Source: Propionibacteriaceae bacterium
Lineage (GTDB): Bacteria > Actinomycetota > Actinomycetes > Propionibacteriales > Propionibacteriaceae
Assembly: GCA_031254155.1 (NCBI GenBank)
Contig: JAIRVA010000053.1
Location: forward strand, 1-18,551
Length of the DNA: 18,551 nucleotides
Reading direction: 5' to 3'
Part shown: piece after piece, positions 1-9,384 of the stretch
Layout of the letters: the number at the start of each line of letters is the position of its first letter
Position numbering within the stretch: position 1 is the stretch's first letter
Notes under the pieces: model-generated
The model's input: only the letters and a program-made list of their open reading frames with translations
What the model was told of the DNA's origin: nothing
Databases searched by the model: none
Made by a program: the position numbers and the translations under genes

Positions 1-17
1 CTCAAGAAAGGCTGGCC

Positions 18-2771
<2,754 letters not shown>

Positions 2772-2812
2772 ATCGCGTAGATTGTGTCTATGCGAGGAAA
2801 AGGAGAGGTACG

Positions 2813-3232
2813 GTGAGCCTAACGGGGCCCGTCGAGGAGACGGCCGTCCACCATGTCGGTTTGAAGAAAGGTATGGTCGTCGAGGAAATCGGTTGGTATG
2901 ACGACGCTGACGAGGAGATCCGCCAGGCCGTCATGACGGCGATCGACGCGGACTTGGTGGAGGAGTCTCCGGAGGCGGTGGACGCCGTACTCCTCTGGCT
3001 CCGCCAGGACGACGGTGACGTGATGGATGTCCTCATCGACTCGCTCCGCGACCTCGGACCAGCGGGTTTCCTGTGGGTTCTCACCCCCAAAATCGGCCGC
3101 CCGGGCCACGTCACCCAGTCCGATCTCAACGAGGGGGTGGTTGCCGCGGGCCTGAGCTTGACAACCACCACCTCGGTGTCGAAAGATTGGTCTGCCCACA
3201 AGGTCGTCCGCCCGAAAAACGGACGGCGCTGA
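2813..3232 (+). CDS. DUF3052 family protein
   Basis: This is a small acidic protein of 139 aa matching the actinobacterial DUF3052 family, whose biochemical role is not established. Recognisable parts are HHVGLKKGMVVEEIGWYDD near the start, a central stretch rich in Asp and Leu (about 60-75), and the glycine-rich GPAGFLWVLTPKIGRPGHV with a Ser/Thr-rich C-terminal part. I chose the GTG at 2813 because AAAGGAGAG (2799-2807) sits at good distance upstream. An upstream in-frame ATG at 2768 would overlap aceE and add 15 residues that look unlike the family (NRVDCVYARKRRGT). The gene starts 41 bp after aceE and ends 7 bp before tRNA-Val, so the three may share a transcript (inference). No signal peptide or membrane segment is visible, so it is probably cytoplasmic. 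Confidence 0.85.
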   Translation: MSLTGPVEETAVHHVGLKKGMVVEEIGWYDDADEEIRQAVMTAIDADLVEESPEAVDAVLLWLRQDDGDVMDVLIDSLRDLGPAGFLWVLTPKIGRPGHVTQSDLNEGVVAAGLSLTTTTSVSKDWSAHKVVRPKNGRR

Positions 3233-3239
3233 GGGCGGC

Positions 3240-3312
3240 GGATTCATAGCTCAGTTGGTAGAGCGCTTCCCTTACAAGGAAGAGGTCGTCGGTTCGAGAC
3301 CGGCTGAATCCA
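3240..3312 (+). tRNA. tRNA-Val (anticodon TAC)
   Basis: A complete 73-nt cloverleaf folds by hand. The acceptor stem pairs GGATTCA with TGAATCC, followed by discriminator A. The D-arm is GCTC-AGTTGGTA-GAGC. The anticodon arm is CTTCC-CTTACAA-GGAAG with TAC at loop positions 3-5, which reads GUA (valine). The T-arm is GTCGG-TTCGAGA-CCGGC with one G:T pair. The 3' CCA is not encoded (CAG follows). The gene begins 7 bp after the DUF3052 stop codon and may be processed from that transcript. Confidence 0.96.
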
Positions 3313-3331
3313 CAGAAGTCTACGCATGACT

Positions 3332-3353
3332 GGGTCAGCCTTGGCTCTGACCC
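3332..3353 (+). terminator. Hairpin downstream of tRNA-Val, probable terminator
   Basis: GGGTCAG (3332-3338) and CTGACCC (3347-3353) form a perfect 7-bp stem with an 8-nt loop, 19 nt after the tRNA. Only a short pyrimidine-rich TCTT follows, so the U-tract is weak. It sits between the + strand block and the converging - strand genes, which fits a terminator. Confidence 0.55.
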
Positions 3354-3374
3354 TCTTACCGGGGCGACTCGACA

Positions 3375-3639
3375 CTACCAAGACTCGGCCGCGGCGACCA
3401 GCCGGTCGAGAGCGGCCTGATTCGTAGCGATGTATTCCTTGTCACGGGCGGGCCGGATGTCCGTCAAAGGTGCGAGGTAGTTCGTCGCCACCCGGCAGTC
3501 AGAGTCGGCCACCGCCACCACCCGCTCCGGGGCGGTTACCCAGCAGACTCTTCTCCTCCGGCGGGATGACCATCGTGGGGACACCATACCGCAACAGCCC
3601 CACAGTCCCGTCGGACCGTGTCCACATGGCCAGACCCAT
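3375..3639 (-). pseudogene. Frameshifted remnant of an unidentified gene
   Basis: Two protein-like stretches lie in different frames and join end to end. The first (3639 down to about 3540) reads MGLAMWTRSDGTVGLLRYG followed by VPTMVIPPEEKSLLG; in that frame it then degenerates to Gly/Arg runs and stops at 3499. The neighbouring frame continues plausibly from about 3540 as PERVVAVADSDCRVATNYL and ends AALDRLVAAAESW, with its stop codon at 3375-3377. A single-base change near the G/C run at 3529-3540 would account for the break. The first frame stays open upstream to a stop at about 3778 but has no ATG before 3639, so the 5' end may also be lost. I do not recognise the family. A sequencing error in the homopolymer is the main alternative. 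Confidence 0.5.
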
Positions 3640-3660
3640 CGCCCACTCCCCCTTCGCACT

Positions 3661-3737
3661 CGGCTTGGCAGGCAAGCCGGTCGGCCTTGGCGCTCGGACG
3701 AGAGACGGAAACTGGCGCCCGGTGCCTACACACCGGG
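3661..3737. other. Two perfect hairpins downstream of the permease gene
   Basis: CGGCTTG-GCAGG-CAAGCCG (3661-3679) and CCCGGTG-CCTACA-CACCGGG (3718-3737) each have 7-bp perfect arms. They lie 91-167 bp beyond the permease stop codon, in the stretch before the frameshifted remnant. Neither has a clear T-run on either side. They may terminate or stabilise the 3' end of the ABC transporter transcript (inference). The rest of 3640-3827 holds no convincing gene. Confidence 0.35.
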
Positions 3738-3827
3738 GACTAGTTTTCGCATCCGCGAACTCGCTACCGCTGAACGGTCACACAGCGAGCGCCGGGCGGA
3801 CTGTCACGCTGGTGTCGAGGAGTGCAC

Positions 3828-4724
3828 CTACACGTCGCGGCGGACATAGGAGACTCCTGCTCCGCCTACGGCAGCGAGCACCCAGCCGACCAGCACGACT
3901 ACCCCGGCTGCGGCACTGAGCACCATTCCACCGGACCCTGCGACTACGGTGAACGCTGACGCTGCCGACGTGGGCAGGAACTGGAGCACGACGTCCCAGG
4001 AGTCGGGCAGGAGGGAGCCGAGCAGCATCGGGAGAATCAGAACACCGCCGATGATCCCGGCGATGGCTCCAGTGGTGCCACGAAATAGCATGCCCAGCCC
4101 GAACCCGATGAGCGCGATGGCCGTCAGATAGCCTGCCATTCCCACCAACGACGTGAGAACGCCGGGGTCCGTGAGTGCGACAGTCGTTGCGCCGTGTGCA
4201 CCGAGGATCGGCATGCCGAGGGCGTATGCGCCGAACACGCCGATCAGCGATACGGGCAGGATCACCGCCGTGAGAACCGTGGCCTTGGCGACAACGACTT
4301 TCCACCGGCGGGGCACAGCGACGGTCGTGGTGGTGATCATTCTTGACCCAAACTCGCGAGCACCGGCCAGGGCGCCCAGCGCGCCGAGAACGAGAACGGC
4401 GAGGTTCGCCCCCATGAGGACGGTCGAAAGCGGATCGGTCATCTGCGGTCCTGCCCCGGCGGCAGAGCTGGTCAGCAGAGCGCCCAGTGCCGCGAAGCCG
4501 ACGAGCACAACACCGAAGGCTCCTGCCCCGATCCAGGTGCTCTTGACGCTGCGCAGCTTGATCCATTCCGAGACGAGGCCCCGGGCGAAAGTTTGTTTGT
4601 GAGTCGCAACCCGCGTGCGGGTGAGGGCCGCAGACATGACGGCGGGCGAGTCAGCTGCGGGCCGCTCTGCGTGGGCTCGGTCGTCGAATGCCGAGTGGAC
4701 AGTGGGGTTGGTTTGGTTAGTCAT
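3828..4724 (-). CDS. ABC-2 type transporter permease subunit
   Basis: This 298-aa membrane protein is the permease partner of the ATPase encoded just upstream. After a hydrophilic N-terminal region of about 45 residues comes SEWIKLRSVKSTW (52-64), the cytoplasmic start typical of ABC-2 permeases. About six hydrophobic segments follow, near 66-85, 103-122, 146-168, 191-213, 218-238 and 268-290. The sequence AREFGSRMITTT (122-133) between segments 2 and 3 is the conserved coupling-helix-like region of this family. The ATG at 4724 has an AAAGGAAC-type ribosome-binding site upstream. It lies 75 bp after the ATPase gene on the same strand. With the adjacent two-component system this suggests a stress-responsive exporter, for example for an antibiotic or membrane-active compound. 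The substrate cannot be read from sequence. Confidence 0.88.
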   Translation of the reverse strand: MTNQTNPTVHSAFDDRAHAERPAADSPAVMSAALTRTRVATHKQTFARGLVSEWIKLRSVKSTWIGAGAFGVVLVGFAALGALLTSSAAGAGPQMTDPLSTVLMGANLAVLVLGALGALAGAREFGSRMITTTTVAVPRRWKVVVAKATVLTAVILPVSLIGVFGAYALGMPILGAHGATTVALTDPGVLTSLVGMAGYLTAIALIGFGLGMLFRGTTGAIAGIIGGVLILPMLLGSLLPDSWDVVLQFLPTSAASAFTVVAGSGGMVLSAAAGVVVLVGWVLAAVGGAGVSYVRRDV

Positions 4725-4799
4725 GGTGATGTTCCTTTTTTGGAGATGTGAGCTGGTGAAATGTGGTCAGAGTGTCGGAATGCGGCTGGTGCCGTACGG

Positions 4800-5726
4800 T
4801 CATGCGGCCATCGCGAGGCGACTCCCGCCGACGTATTCGACCTTGTCACGAGTGAGTTCGAGGTACGCCTCTTCGAGGGAGGCGGTGACGGTGGTGAGGT
4901 TATGCAGGCGCAGTCCGTGGACTGCGGCCAGATCGCCGACCACGTCCGACGAGACTCCCGTGGCGGTGAACCGAGAAGCGTCAGTGGAGGTGATAACCAC
5001 GCCGTCCGCAGCCAGGAGCGGCATGAGTGCTCCGGCGTCCGGCGAGGTGACCTCGACCGCCTCGCCGTGGGAGGTGTGGTGGATGAAGTCGGACATCGAC
5101 GTGTCGGCCAGCAACCGCCCCTGCCCGATAACGAGCAAGTGGTCCGCGACCAGTTGCATCTCGCTCATCAGGTGCGAGGAGAGCAGGATCGTCCGGCCCT
5201 CCACGGCGAAGTCGGTGAGCAGGGCACGAACCCATTGGATGCCGTCGATGTCCAGGCCGTTGACCGGCTCATCAAGGATTAGCACGGCCGGATCGGCCAG
5301 CAATGCGACCGCGATCCCAAGCCGTTGCCCCATGCCGAGGGAGAATCCTCCGGCAGGCTTGTGGGCGACCTCGGTGAGGCCGACCATCGCGAGCACTTCC
5401 TCGACGCGGGCTTTGCCGATGCCGACGGTTGCCCCGACGGCGAGCAGGTGATTGCGGGCACTGCGGCCCTTGTCGACGGCCTTCGCGTCGAGCAGTACAC
5501 CGACCTCCGCGAGCGGTGCCGCACTGTGCGCGTACGAGTGGCCACCCACCCGGACGGTACCGGCGGTGGGCCGGTCAAGTCCGACGATGAGACGCATCGT
5601 CGTCGTCTTTCCGGCACCGTTCGGGCCGAGGAACCCGGTGACGACGCCGGGGCGGATGGTGGTGGTGAGGTCATCGACGGCGACCTTCTCGCCGTAGGTC
5701 TTCGTGATGCCGTTGATCTCGATCAT
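4800..5726 (-). CDS. ABC transporter ATP-binding protein
   Basis: This is the cytoplasmic ATPase of an ABC-2 exporter, 308 aa from the ATG at 5726. The start is set by AAAGGAG about 8 nt upstream; an in-frame ATG at 5753 lies above that ribosome-binding site. Walker A is GPNGAGKTT (34-42), the signature is SLGMGQR (129-135, a common variant of LSGGQ), Walker B is VLILDEP (148-154), and the switch histidine is in SSHLMSEM (H185). The usual Q-loop glutamine is replaced in VGVLLDAKAVDKG (75-87), as is common in bacitracin/lantibiotic-type exporter ATPases. The C-terminal part (about 215-300) is the small domain seen in this group. The permease gene follows directly. The upstream gap of 218 bp contains a palindromic candidate operator and separates it from the response regulator, so it may have its own promoter. 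Confidence 0.92.
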   Translation of the reverse strand: MIEINGITKTYGEKVAVDDLTTTIRPGVVTGFLGPNGAGKTTTMRLIVGLDRPTAGTVRVGGHSYAHSAAPLAEVGVLLDAKAVDKGRSARNHLLAVGATVGIGKARVEEVLAMVGLTEVAHKPAGGFSLGMGQRLGIAVALLADPAVLILDEPVNGLDIDGIQWVRALLTDFAVEGRTILLSSHLMSEMQLVADHLLVIGQGRLLADTSMSDFIHHTSHGEAVEVTSPDAGALMPLLAADGVVITSTDASRFTATGVSSDVVGDLAAVHGLRLHNLTTVTASLEEAYLELTRDKVEYVGGSRLAMAA

Positions 5727-5769
5727 GGTGAAACTCCTTTGGGTCCGCAGCATTTGCTGATGCCCTCAA

Positions 5770-5784
5770 GCCTGCCGGGCAGGC
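5770..5784. repeat. Perfect 7-1-7 palindrome in the ATPase 5' leader
   Basis: GCCTGCC-G-GGCAGGC has perfect 7-bp arms around a single central base. It sits 44 bp upstream of the ATPase start, between the larger candidate operator and the ribosome-binding site. It could be a protein-binding half of the control region or a small mRNA hairpin. Confidence 0.35.
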
Positions 5785-5822
5785 GCCCGAGTCGTCATCG
5801 TGTGGGCGTCGCAACCGACGAA

Positions 5823-5838
5823 TACTGCAATCGCAGTA
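5823..5838. promoter_or_regulatory. Candidate operator TACTGC-N4-GCAGTA upstream of the ABC genes
   Basis: TACTGC (5823-5828) and GCAGTA (5833-5838) are perfect 6-bp inverted arms separated by AATC. The site lies 97 bp upstream of the ATPase start codon, in the gap between the regulator gene and the transporter genes. Two-fold symmetric sites of this size suit dimeric LuxR/NarL-type regulators such as the one encoded next door. Binding by that regulator is inference. No convincing -35/-10 pair could be fixed around it. Confidence 0.45.
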
Positions 5839-5914
5839 CAGCGATGACTCCACGTCGCACGCAAGTTCACGGCGTGAGCTGCGAATACGCGGCAACAAGC
5901 CGGGGACTTCGCCT

Positions 5915-5940
5915 GGAAAAACGCGTCTCAGCGTTCCCCC
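5915..5940 (-). terminator. Terminator-like hairpin after the response regulator
   Basis: Read on the - strand, AACGC-TGAGAC-GCGTT is followed directly by TTTCC. With G:U pairs the stem can extend to about 10 bp (GGGGGAACGC with GCGTTTTTCC). It begins 4 bp after the regulator stop codon, so it may end or attenuate the kinase-regulator transcript before the transporter genes. Confidence 0.4.
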
Positions 5941-5944
5941 AGGT

Positions 5945-6622
5945 TCAGCGCTCGGGGCCGACTCTGACCAGGCCGGACTGGTATGCGAGCACGACGAGTT
6001 GTGCGCGATCCCTGACGCCGAGTTTCGCCATCGCCCGGTTCACATGAGTCTTGACGGTGAGTGGCGACAGGTACTCCTGCGCGGCTATTTCTTCGTTCGA
6101 CATGCCCTGCGCAACGAGGGAAACCATTTCACACTCCCGCTGCGAGAGCACGGCCATCGTCTCGGCGACCGCATCAGGCAGAGTATCGGACGGGCGGGAA
6201 AGATACCGGCCGATAAGAGCGCTGGTCGCTTTCGGCGAGAGCAGGGATTCACCGGCGGCGATGACCCGGATCGCGGCGATGAGATCGTCCGGCTCGACCC
6301 CCTTGCCGAGGAATCCGCTCGCCCCGGCGCGCAGCGCCGCGACCACGTACTCGTCGGCCTCGAAGGTGGTCAGCACGAGTACCCGCACGGCCGGCAGGCC
6401 GGGGTCGGTTGTGATCTGCTCCGTCGCCGCCAGGCCGTCCGTGCCGGGCATCCGCACGTCCATGAGCACGACATCCGGCTTGGTCGCCCGGACGAGTGCG
6501 ACGGCCTGTGCGCCATCGGCGGCCTCGCCGACCACCTCAACATCATCGACCGTGCGCAGTAGCGTGGCGAACCCGGCGCGGATGAGCGCCTGGTCGTCCG
6601 CAACGACCACCCGGATCGTCAT
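5945..6622 (-). CDS. NarL/LuxR-family response regulator
   Basis: This 225-aa DNA-binding response regulator is partner to the kinase encoded immediately upstream. The receiver domain (about 3-118) has the acidic pair DD (9-10), the phosphoacceptor D55 in LMDVRMPG, T85 in LTTF and K107 in GKGVEPDD. The C-terminal LuxR-type helix-turn-helix (about 158-218) contains LSQRECEMVSLVAQGMSNEE and SPLTVKTHVNRAMAKLGVRD. The ATG at 6622 overlaps the kinase stop codon as ATGA (6619-6622), which fixes the start and implies translational coupling. An in-frame start at 6676 would lie inside the kinase gene. It probably controls the ABC exporter genes next in line, perhaps through the palindrome at 5823-5838 (inference). 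Confidence 0.95.
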   Translation of the reverse strand: MTIRVVVADDQALIRAGFATLLRTVDDVEVVGEAADGAQAVALVRATKPDVVLMDVRMPGTDGLAATEQITTDPGLPAVRVLVLTTFEADEYVVAALRAGASGFLGKGVEPDDLIAAIRVIAAGESLLSPKATSALIGRYLSRPSDTLPDAVAETMAVLSQRECEMVSLVAQGMSNEEIAAQEYLSPLTVKTHVNRAMAKLGVRDRAQLVVLAYQSGLVRVGPER

Positions 6623-7818
6623 TCGTTTCCCCCTTCCGGCGAAAGACTCAGTGGGATGGTCGCCGCGACCACCCACTCCGCGCGCCCGCCGCCACGGTCG
6701 TGCGGCCCGGCCTCCAGGGCGCCGCCGACGGCGACAACTCGCTCCCGCATCCCCACCAGCCCGTGTCGGCCGGGGCTCACCATTGCCCCCGCCGGGGCCG
6801 GGTTACGCACCTCGATGCCGAACCGGTTCGCGGCCAGCGTCACGCGCACCTCACACGGGCCGCTGCCATGCCGGGCGGCATTCGTCAGCGCTTCCTGGAT
6901 CACGCGATAGGCGGTGACGTCAACCCGGGGTGGCAGGGCATCGACGGGCCCGCCGACATGCCGGTAGGTCACCGCGAGGCCGTTGTGCCGCATCGAGTCG
7001 ATCAGCCGGCCGACGGCAGCCAGTCCGGGGGTCGGCGCCGTCTGGAGAGCCTCGTCGCCGGTGCGCAGCAGGCCGAGCAGGGTCGGAATCTCACGCAACA
7101 CGGTGCGGCTCGCCTCGCGAATGTGGCCGAGCGCCTCGGCCGCTCCGTCCGGGTCGCGCCGGATCAGATGGGCAGCGACCCCGGCCTGCACGTTGATCGC
7201 CGAGACGTGGTGGGCGACGACATCGTGCAGGTCACGCGCGATCCGCAGCCGCTCCTCGGTGACCCGGCGCTGTGCCTCCTCTTCGCGCGTGGCCTCGGCC
7301 AACCGGGCCCGCTCGTGAGCAGCGGCCAGAACCTCGCGGCGGTTGCGCATAGTTGCCCCCGCGAAAAGGGCGACCCCCGTCCATGCGGTCATCACATACG
7401 TTTGCCCGTCGAGGAACCCGCCGCGACGCACCGCAAGGATGACCACGACCTGCGCGATGATGGCGGCAACAGCCGCTGGCCAGACACGCTTGATCGACGT
7501 TCCGGCAGCCAGGGAGAACATCACCACAATGGCGGGCAATATCCCGGCGCTCGGCCCACCTGCAAGGCCGACGGCGATGAGAGCGAACCCAGTGACGGAC
7601 GCCCACACCACCCACAGGTACTTGCGGCGGAACGCGACGAGCACGCAGGCCGGCACAATCGTCGTGAGGAAACCGGCGACGCCGAATCCCAGGGTCCGGG
7701 TGGCCGCAGGCGAGGCGAGCGGAGCGCCGGTCAACGCCAGCAGCACGATCATTGGCGCGACATCACCGACCATGGGATGCGCTCTGAACCATGCGCGCAG
7801 CCCACCTGGTGAAGTCAT
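6619..7818 (-). CDS. Sensor histidine kinase, HisKA_3 (NarL-partner) type
   Basis: This 399-aa membrane sensor kinase phosphorylates the adjacent LuxR-type regulator. The N-terminal ~155 residues hold about four to six hydrophobic segments (for example near 20-37, 45-63, 68-88, 92-108 and 115-130) and no large extracellular loop, so sensing is probably within the membrane. A linker rich in Arg/Glu (about 157-190) looks helical. The dimerisation and phosphotransfer box is RLRIARDLHDVVAHHVS with phosphoacceptor H198, typical of the HisKA_3 subfamily. The ATPase domain has an N-box QEALTNAARH (308-317) and the G-box HGLVGMRERV. Its 3' end overlaps the regulator start as ATGA. No ribosome-binding site precedes the ATG at 7818. 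Instead a -10-like TATCGT ends 6 nt upstream, which suggests leaderless translation. The stimulus is unknown. Confidence 0.93.
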   Translation of the reverse strand: MTSPGGLRAWFRAHPMVGDVAPMIVLLALTGAPLASPAATRTLGFGVAGFLTTIVPACVLVAFRRKYLWVVWASVTGFALIAVGLAGGPSAGILPAIVVMFSLAAGTSIKRVWPAAVAAIIAQVVVILAVRRGGFLDGQTYVMTAWTGVALFAGATMRNRREVLAAAHERARLAEATREEEAQRRVTEERLRIARDLHDVVAHHVSAINVQAGVAAHLIRRDPDGAAEALGHIREASRTVLREIPTLLGLLRTGDEALQTAPTPGLAAVGRLIDSMRHNGLAVTYRHVGGPVDALPPRVDVTAYRVIQEALTNAARHGSGPCEVRVTLAANRFGIEVRNPAPAGAMVSPGRHGLVGMRERVVAVGGALEAGPHDRGGGRAEWVVAATIPLSLSPEGGNE

Positions 7819-8173
7819 ATGTCTACGATAGTCGGCCGAGCGCCGGGGCAGCGGCGAGACCCGCGCTCATCGCAACTTAGGGTCCCAAAACGACGGCAAA
7901 AGCTGCCACCCTTATCCGCCAACCAACTGGAGTCTGTACGGCAGACATTTTGCGTCCCAATCAAGCATTCAGAACCACCGTGCCCCGAACGAAACAATGT
8001 GATCATATGATTCGTCTTAATAGCATGTCGAGGACCCTGCCCCCGGCCGAACAGACGCCACGACGACGAGCTACCAGTTACACCAGTTCGGAGAGACCAC
8101 CAGAATTCCCGTCAAGTCATCGAGCAGGGCGCACACTGAAACCCGTAGTATCGGTCAGAACCCCTCTCCCCTG
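7819..8173. other. Intergenic region between the PP-loop gene and the kinase
   Basis: This 355-bp stretch has no convincing gene. Open frames across it (63-82 codons) lack ribosome-binding sites and protein-like sequence. By eye it is more A/T-rich than its surroundings near 7880-8020. It contains a perfect palindrome ATCATATGAT (8002-8011) and an inverted repeat GTCTG-N5-CAGAC (7932-7946), either of which could be a regulator site. No T-tailed terminator was found after the PP-loop gene. Confidence 0.4.
7825..7830 (-). promoter_or_regulatory. Candidate -10 element for a leaderless kinase mRNA
   Basis: On the - strand TATCGT is followed by exactly 6 nt (AGACAT) and then the kinase ATG at 7818. 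TANNNT at this distance from a start codon is the established arrangement for leaderless transcripts in actinobacteria. No Shine-Dalgarno sequence lies in the gap, which supports the reading. The -35 region is weak. Confidence 0.5.
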
Positions 8174-9343
8174 TCAAAACCGGACCGGTACTGGGTGAAA
8201 GTCCCGCAAGACTTCGACGATGGATTCGAACTCGGCCCAGTCGTCGTCCGTCCAGGGGGTGATGCCGGCGCGGCCAAGTTTGGCGTAGTACGCCGACTCG
8301 TCCAGCGTGGGCGGGAGCGTGACGAGGTCGGGCATGACGCGCTCGTAGAGCGTCAGGTCGAGCCGTCCGGCCAGGGAGGGGACGACCGCCGGGACGCCGG
8401 ACACCAGCCGGGCCACGGCGAGTTCGCCCACCTCCGGGAGCAGGTAGAAGCAGACAAAGTCATCGACGATGGACTCACCCCAGGCCAGGGGCCGGGCCGG
8501 GGGGTGGAACTCGGGCGGTACCCCGGATGGCCGCCCGTGCCGGGAGCGGATGGCCTCGACCAACAATTCCTTCCGGTAGCGCTTGGTCGAGCCCGCGGCT
8601 CCGACCGACGCCAGCGACCGTTGGACCAGTTCGGGGTAGAACGCCTCACAGCACATCGCCGTACCCACCTCTGTCAGGGCGTGGACGACGCGGTAGTTGG
8701 TGAGCCCGACGCTGTCGAACGGGGGTACGCGGCTCGTGGCCAGCGGTTTGCCACGCCGGACGGCGCCAAACGAATCCTCCATCACCGTCCCGAAGACCAG
8801 GCCACTGCAACCGAGGTAACCGGCGTACAAGATCGCGCCGCAGCCCATGAACGTCCACGAGTTGCGGTCGGTCGCGAGTGCGCGGCGGACGTTCGTACGC
8901 AGGAGACGCGGCGAAAACCCGCCAAAGGACTCGGCCTCCCGGTCGTGCCAACTCCCCCAATCGGTCGAGAGCGGGACGCAACTCTCGCCCAGCAGGCCGA
9001 GCGCCGCCAGCGAGTCGAACCCGCCGGAAAAGCTCAGGATGACGCCGCCGCCCGGCGGGTCCTCGGCGACCGCTGCGGCCTCGTCGCAGGTGATCTCGGC
9101 GTGGGTGAAAGACCCGAGTTCGCCAATCACGCGCGGCGTGAGGGCCAGGTCGAAGGTGAGGTGGTCGTACGCCCGCCCGCAGAGCGCGGCGAGCACGACG
9201 GCGATACGGTCAGGCGCCGGGACGAACTCCTCGAACGTGAACCACAGGCCGATCTCACGCCGCACACTATCCACCCACTCCGTACAGTCAATGTCCAGCC
9301 GGCCTGGTTCAACCCGGATGTTCCGGAACTCAATCGCAGCCAC
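8174..9343 (-). CDS. PP-loop ATP-pyrophosphatase-like protein
   Basis: This 389-aa soluble protein has the PP-loop motif FSGGFDS at 105-111, the ATP-adenylating signature of N-type ATP pyrophosphatases (asparagine synthetase, QueC, GuaA and relatives). Downstream are STDWGSWHDREAESF (126-140), TNVRRAL (150-156) and WTFMGCGAILYAGYLG (163-178), which look like the DUF6395-type group as I remember it; that assignment is tentative. No glutaminase domain is fused to it, and length and residues do not match QueC. The GTG start at 9343 has AAAGGAG about 7 nt upstream. It lies 41 bp after dapC on the same strand, probably the last gene of the ferredoxin-dapC transcript. Several cysteines (C168, C179, C231, C232) could matter for chemistry or metal binding. 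The substrate is unknown; it probably activates a carboxylate or amide by adenylation (family inference). Confidence 0.75.
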   Translation of the reverse strand: MAAIEFRNIRVEPGRLDIDCTEWVDSVRREIGLWFTFEEFVPAPDRIAVVLAALCGRAYDHLTFDLALTPRVIGELGSFTHAEITCDEAAAVAEDPPGGGVILSFSGGFDSLAALGLLGESCVPLSTDWGSWHDREAESFGGFSPRLLRTNVRRALATDRNSWTFMGCGAILYAGYLGCSGLVFGTVMEDSFGAVRRGKPLATSRVPPFDSVGLTNYRVVHALTEVGTAMCCEAFYPELVQRSLASVGAAGSTKRYRKELLVEAIRSRHGRPSGVPPEFHPPARPLAWGESIVDDFVCFYLLPEVGELAVARLVSGVPAVVPSLAGRLDLTLYERVMPDLVTLPPTLDESAYYAKLGRAGITPWTDDDWAEFESIVEVLRDFHPVPVRF

Positions 9344-9384
9344 GGGTCTCCTTTCGCGTGGTCCGGGCGACCACCACGACCCGC

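Noticed and set aside
8085..8110. Partial resemblance to the 3' end of tRNA-Val, considered as an attachment-site copy
   Set aside because: Only short blocks match (GTTCG, AGACC, GAAT) with gaps between them; too weak to call a duplicated att site.
7819..8198. Open frames of 63 and 82 codons in the kinase/PP-loop gap
   Set aside because: No ribosome-binding sites, no protein-like composition, and they overlap likely control sequence.
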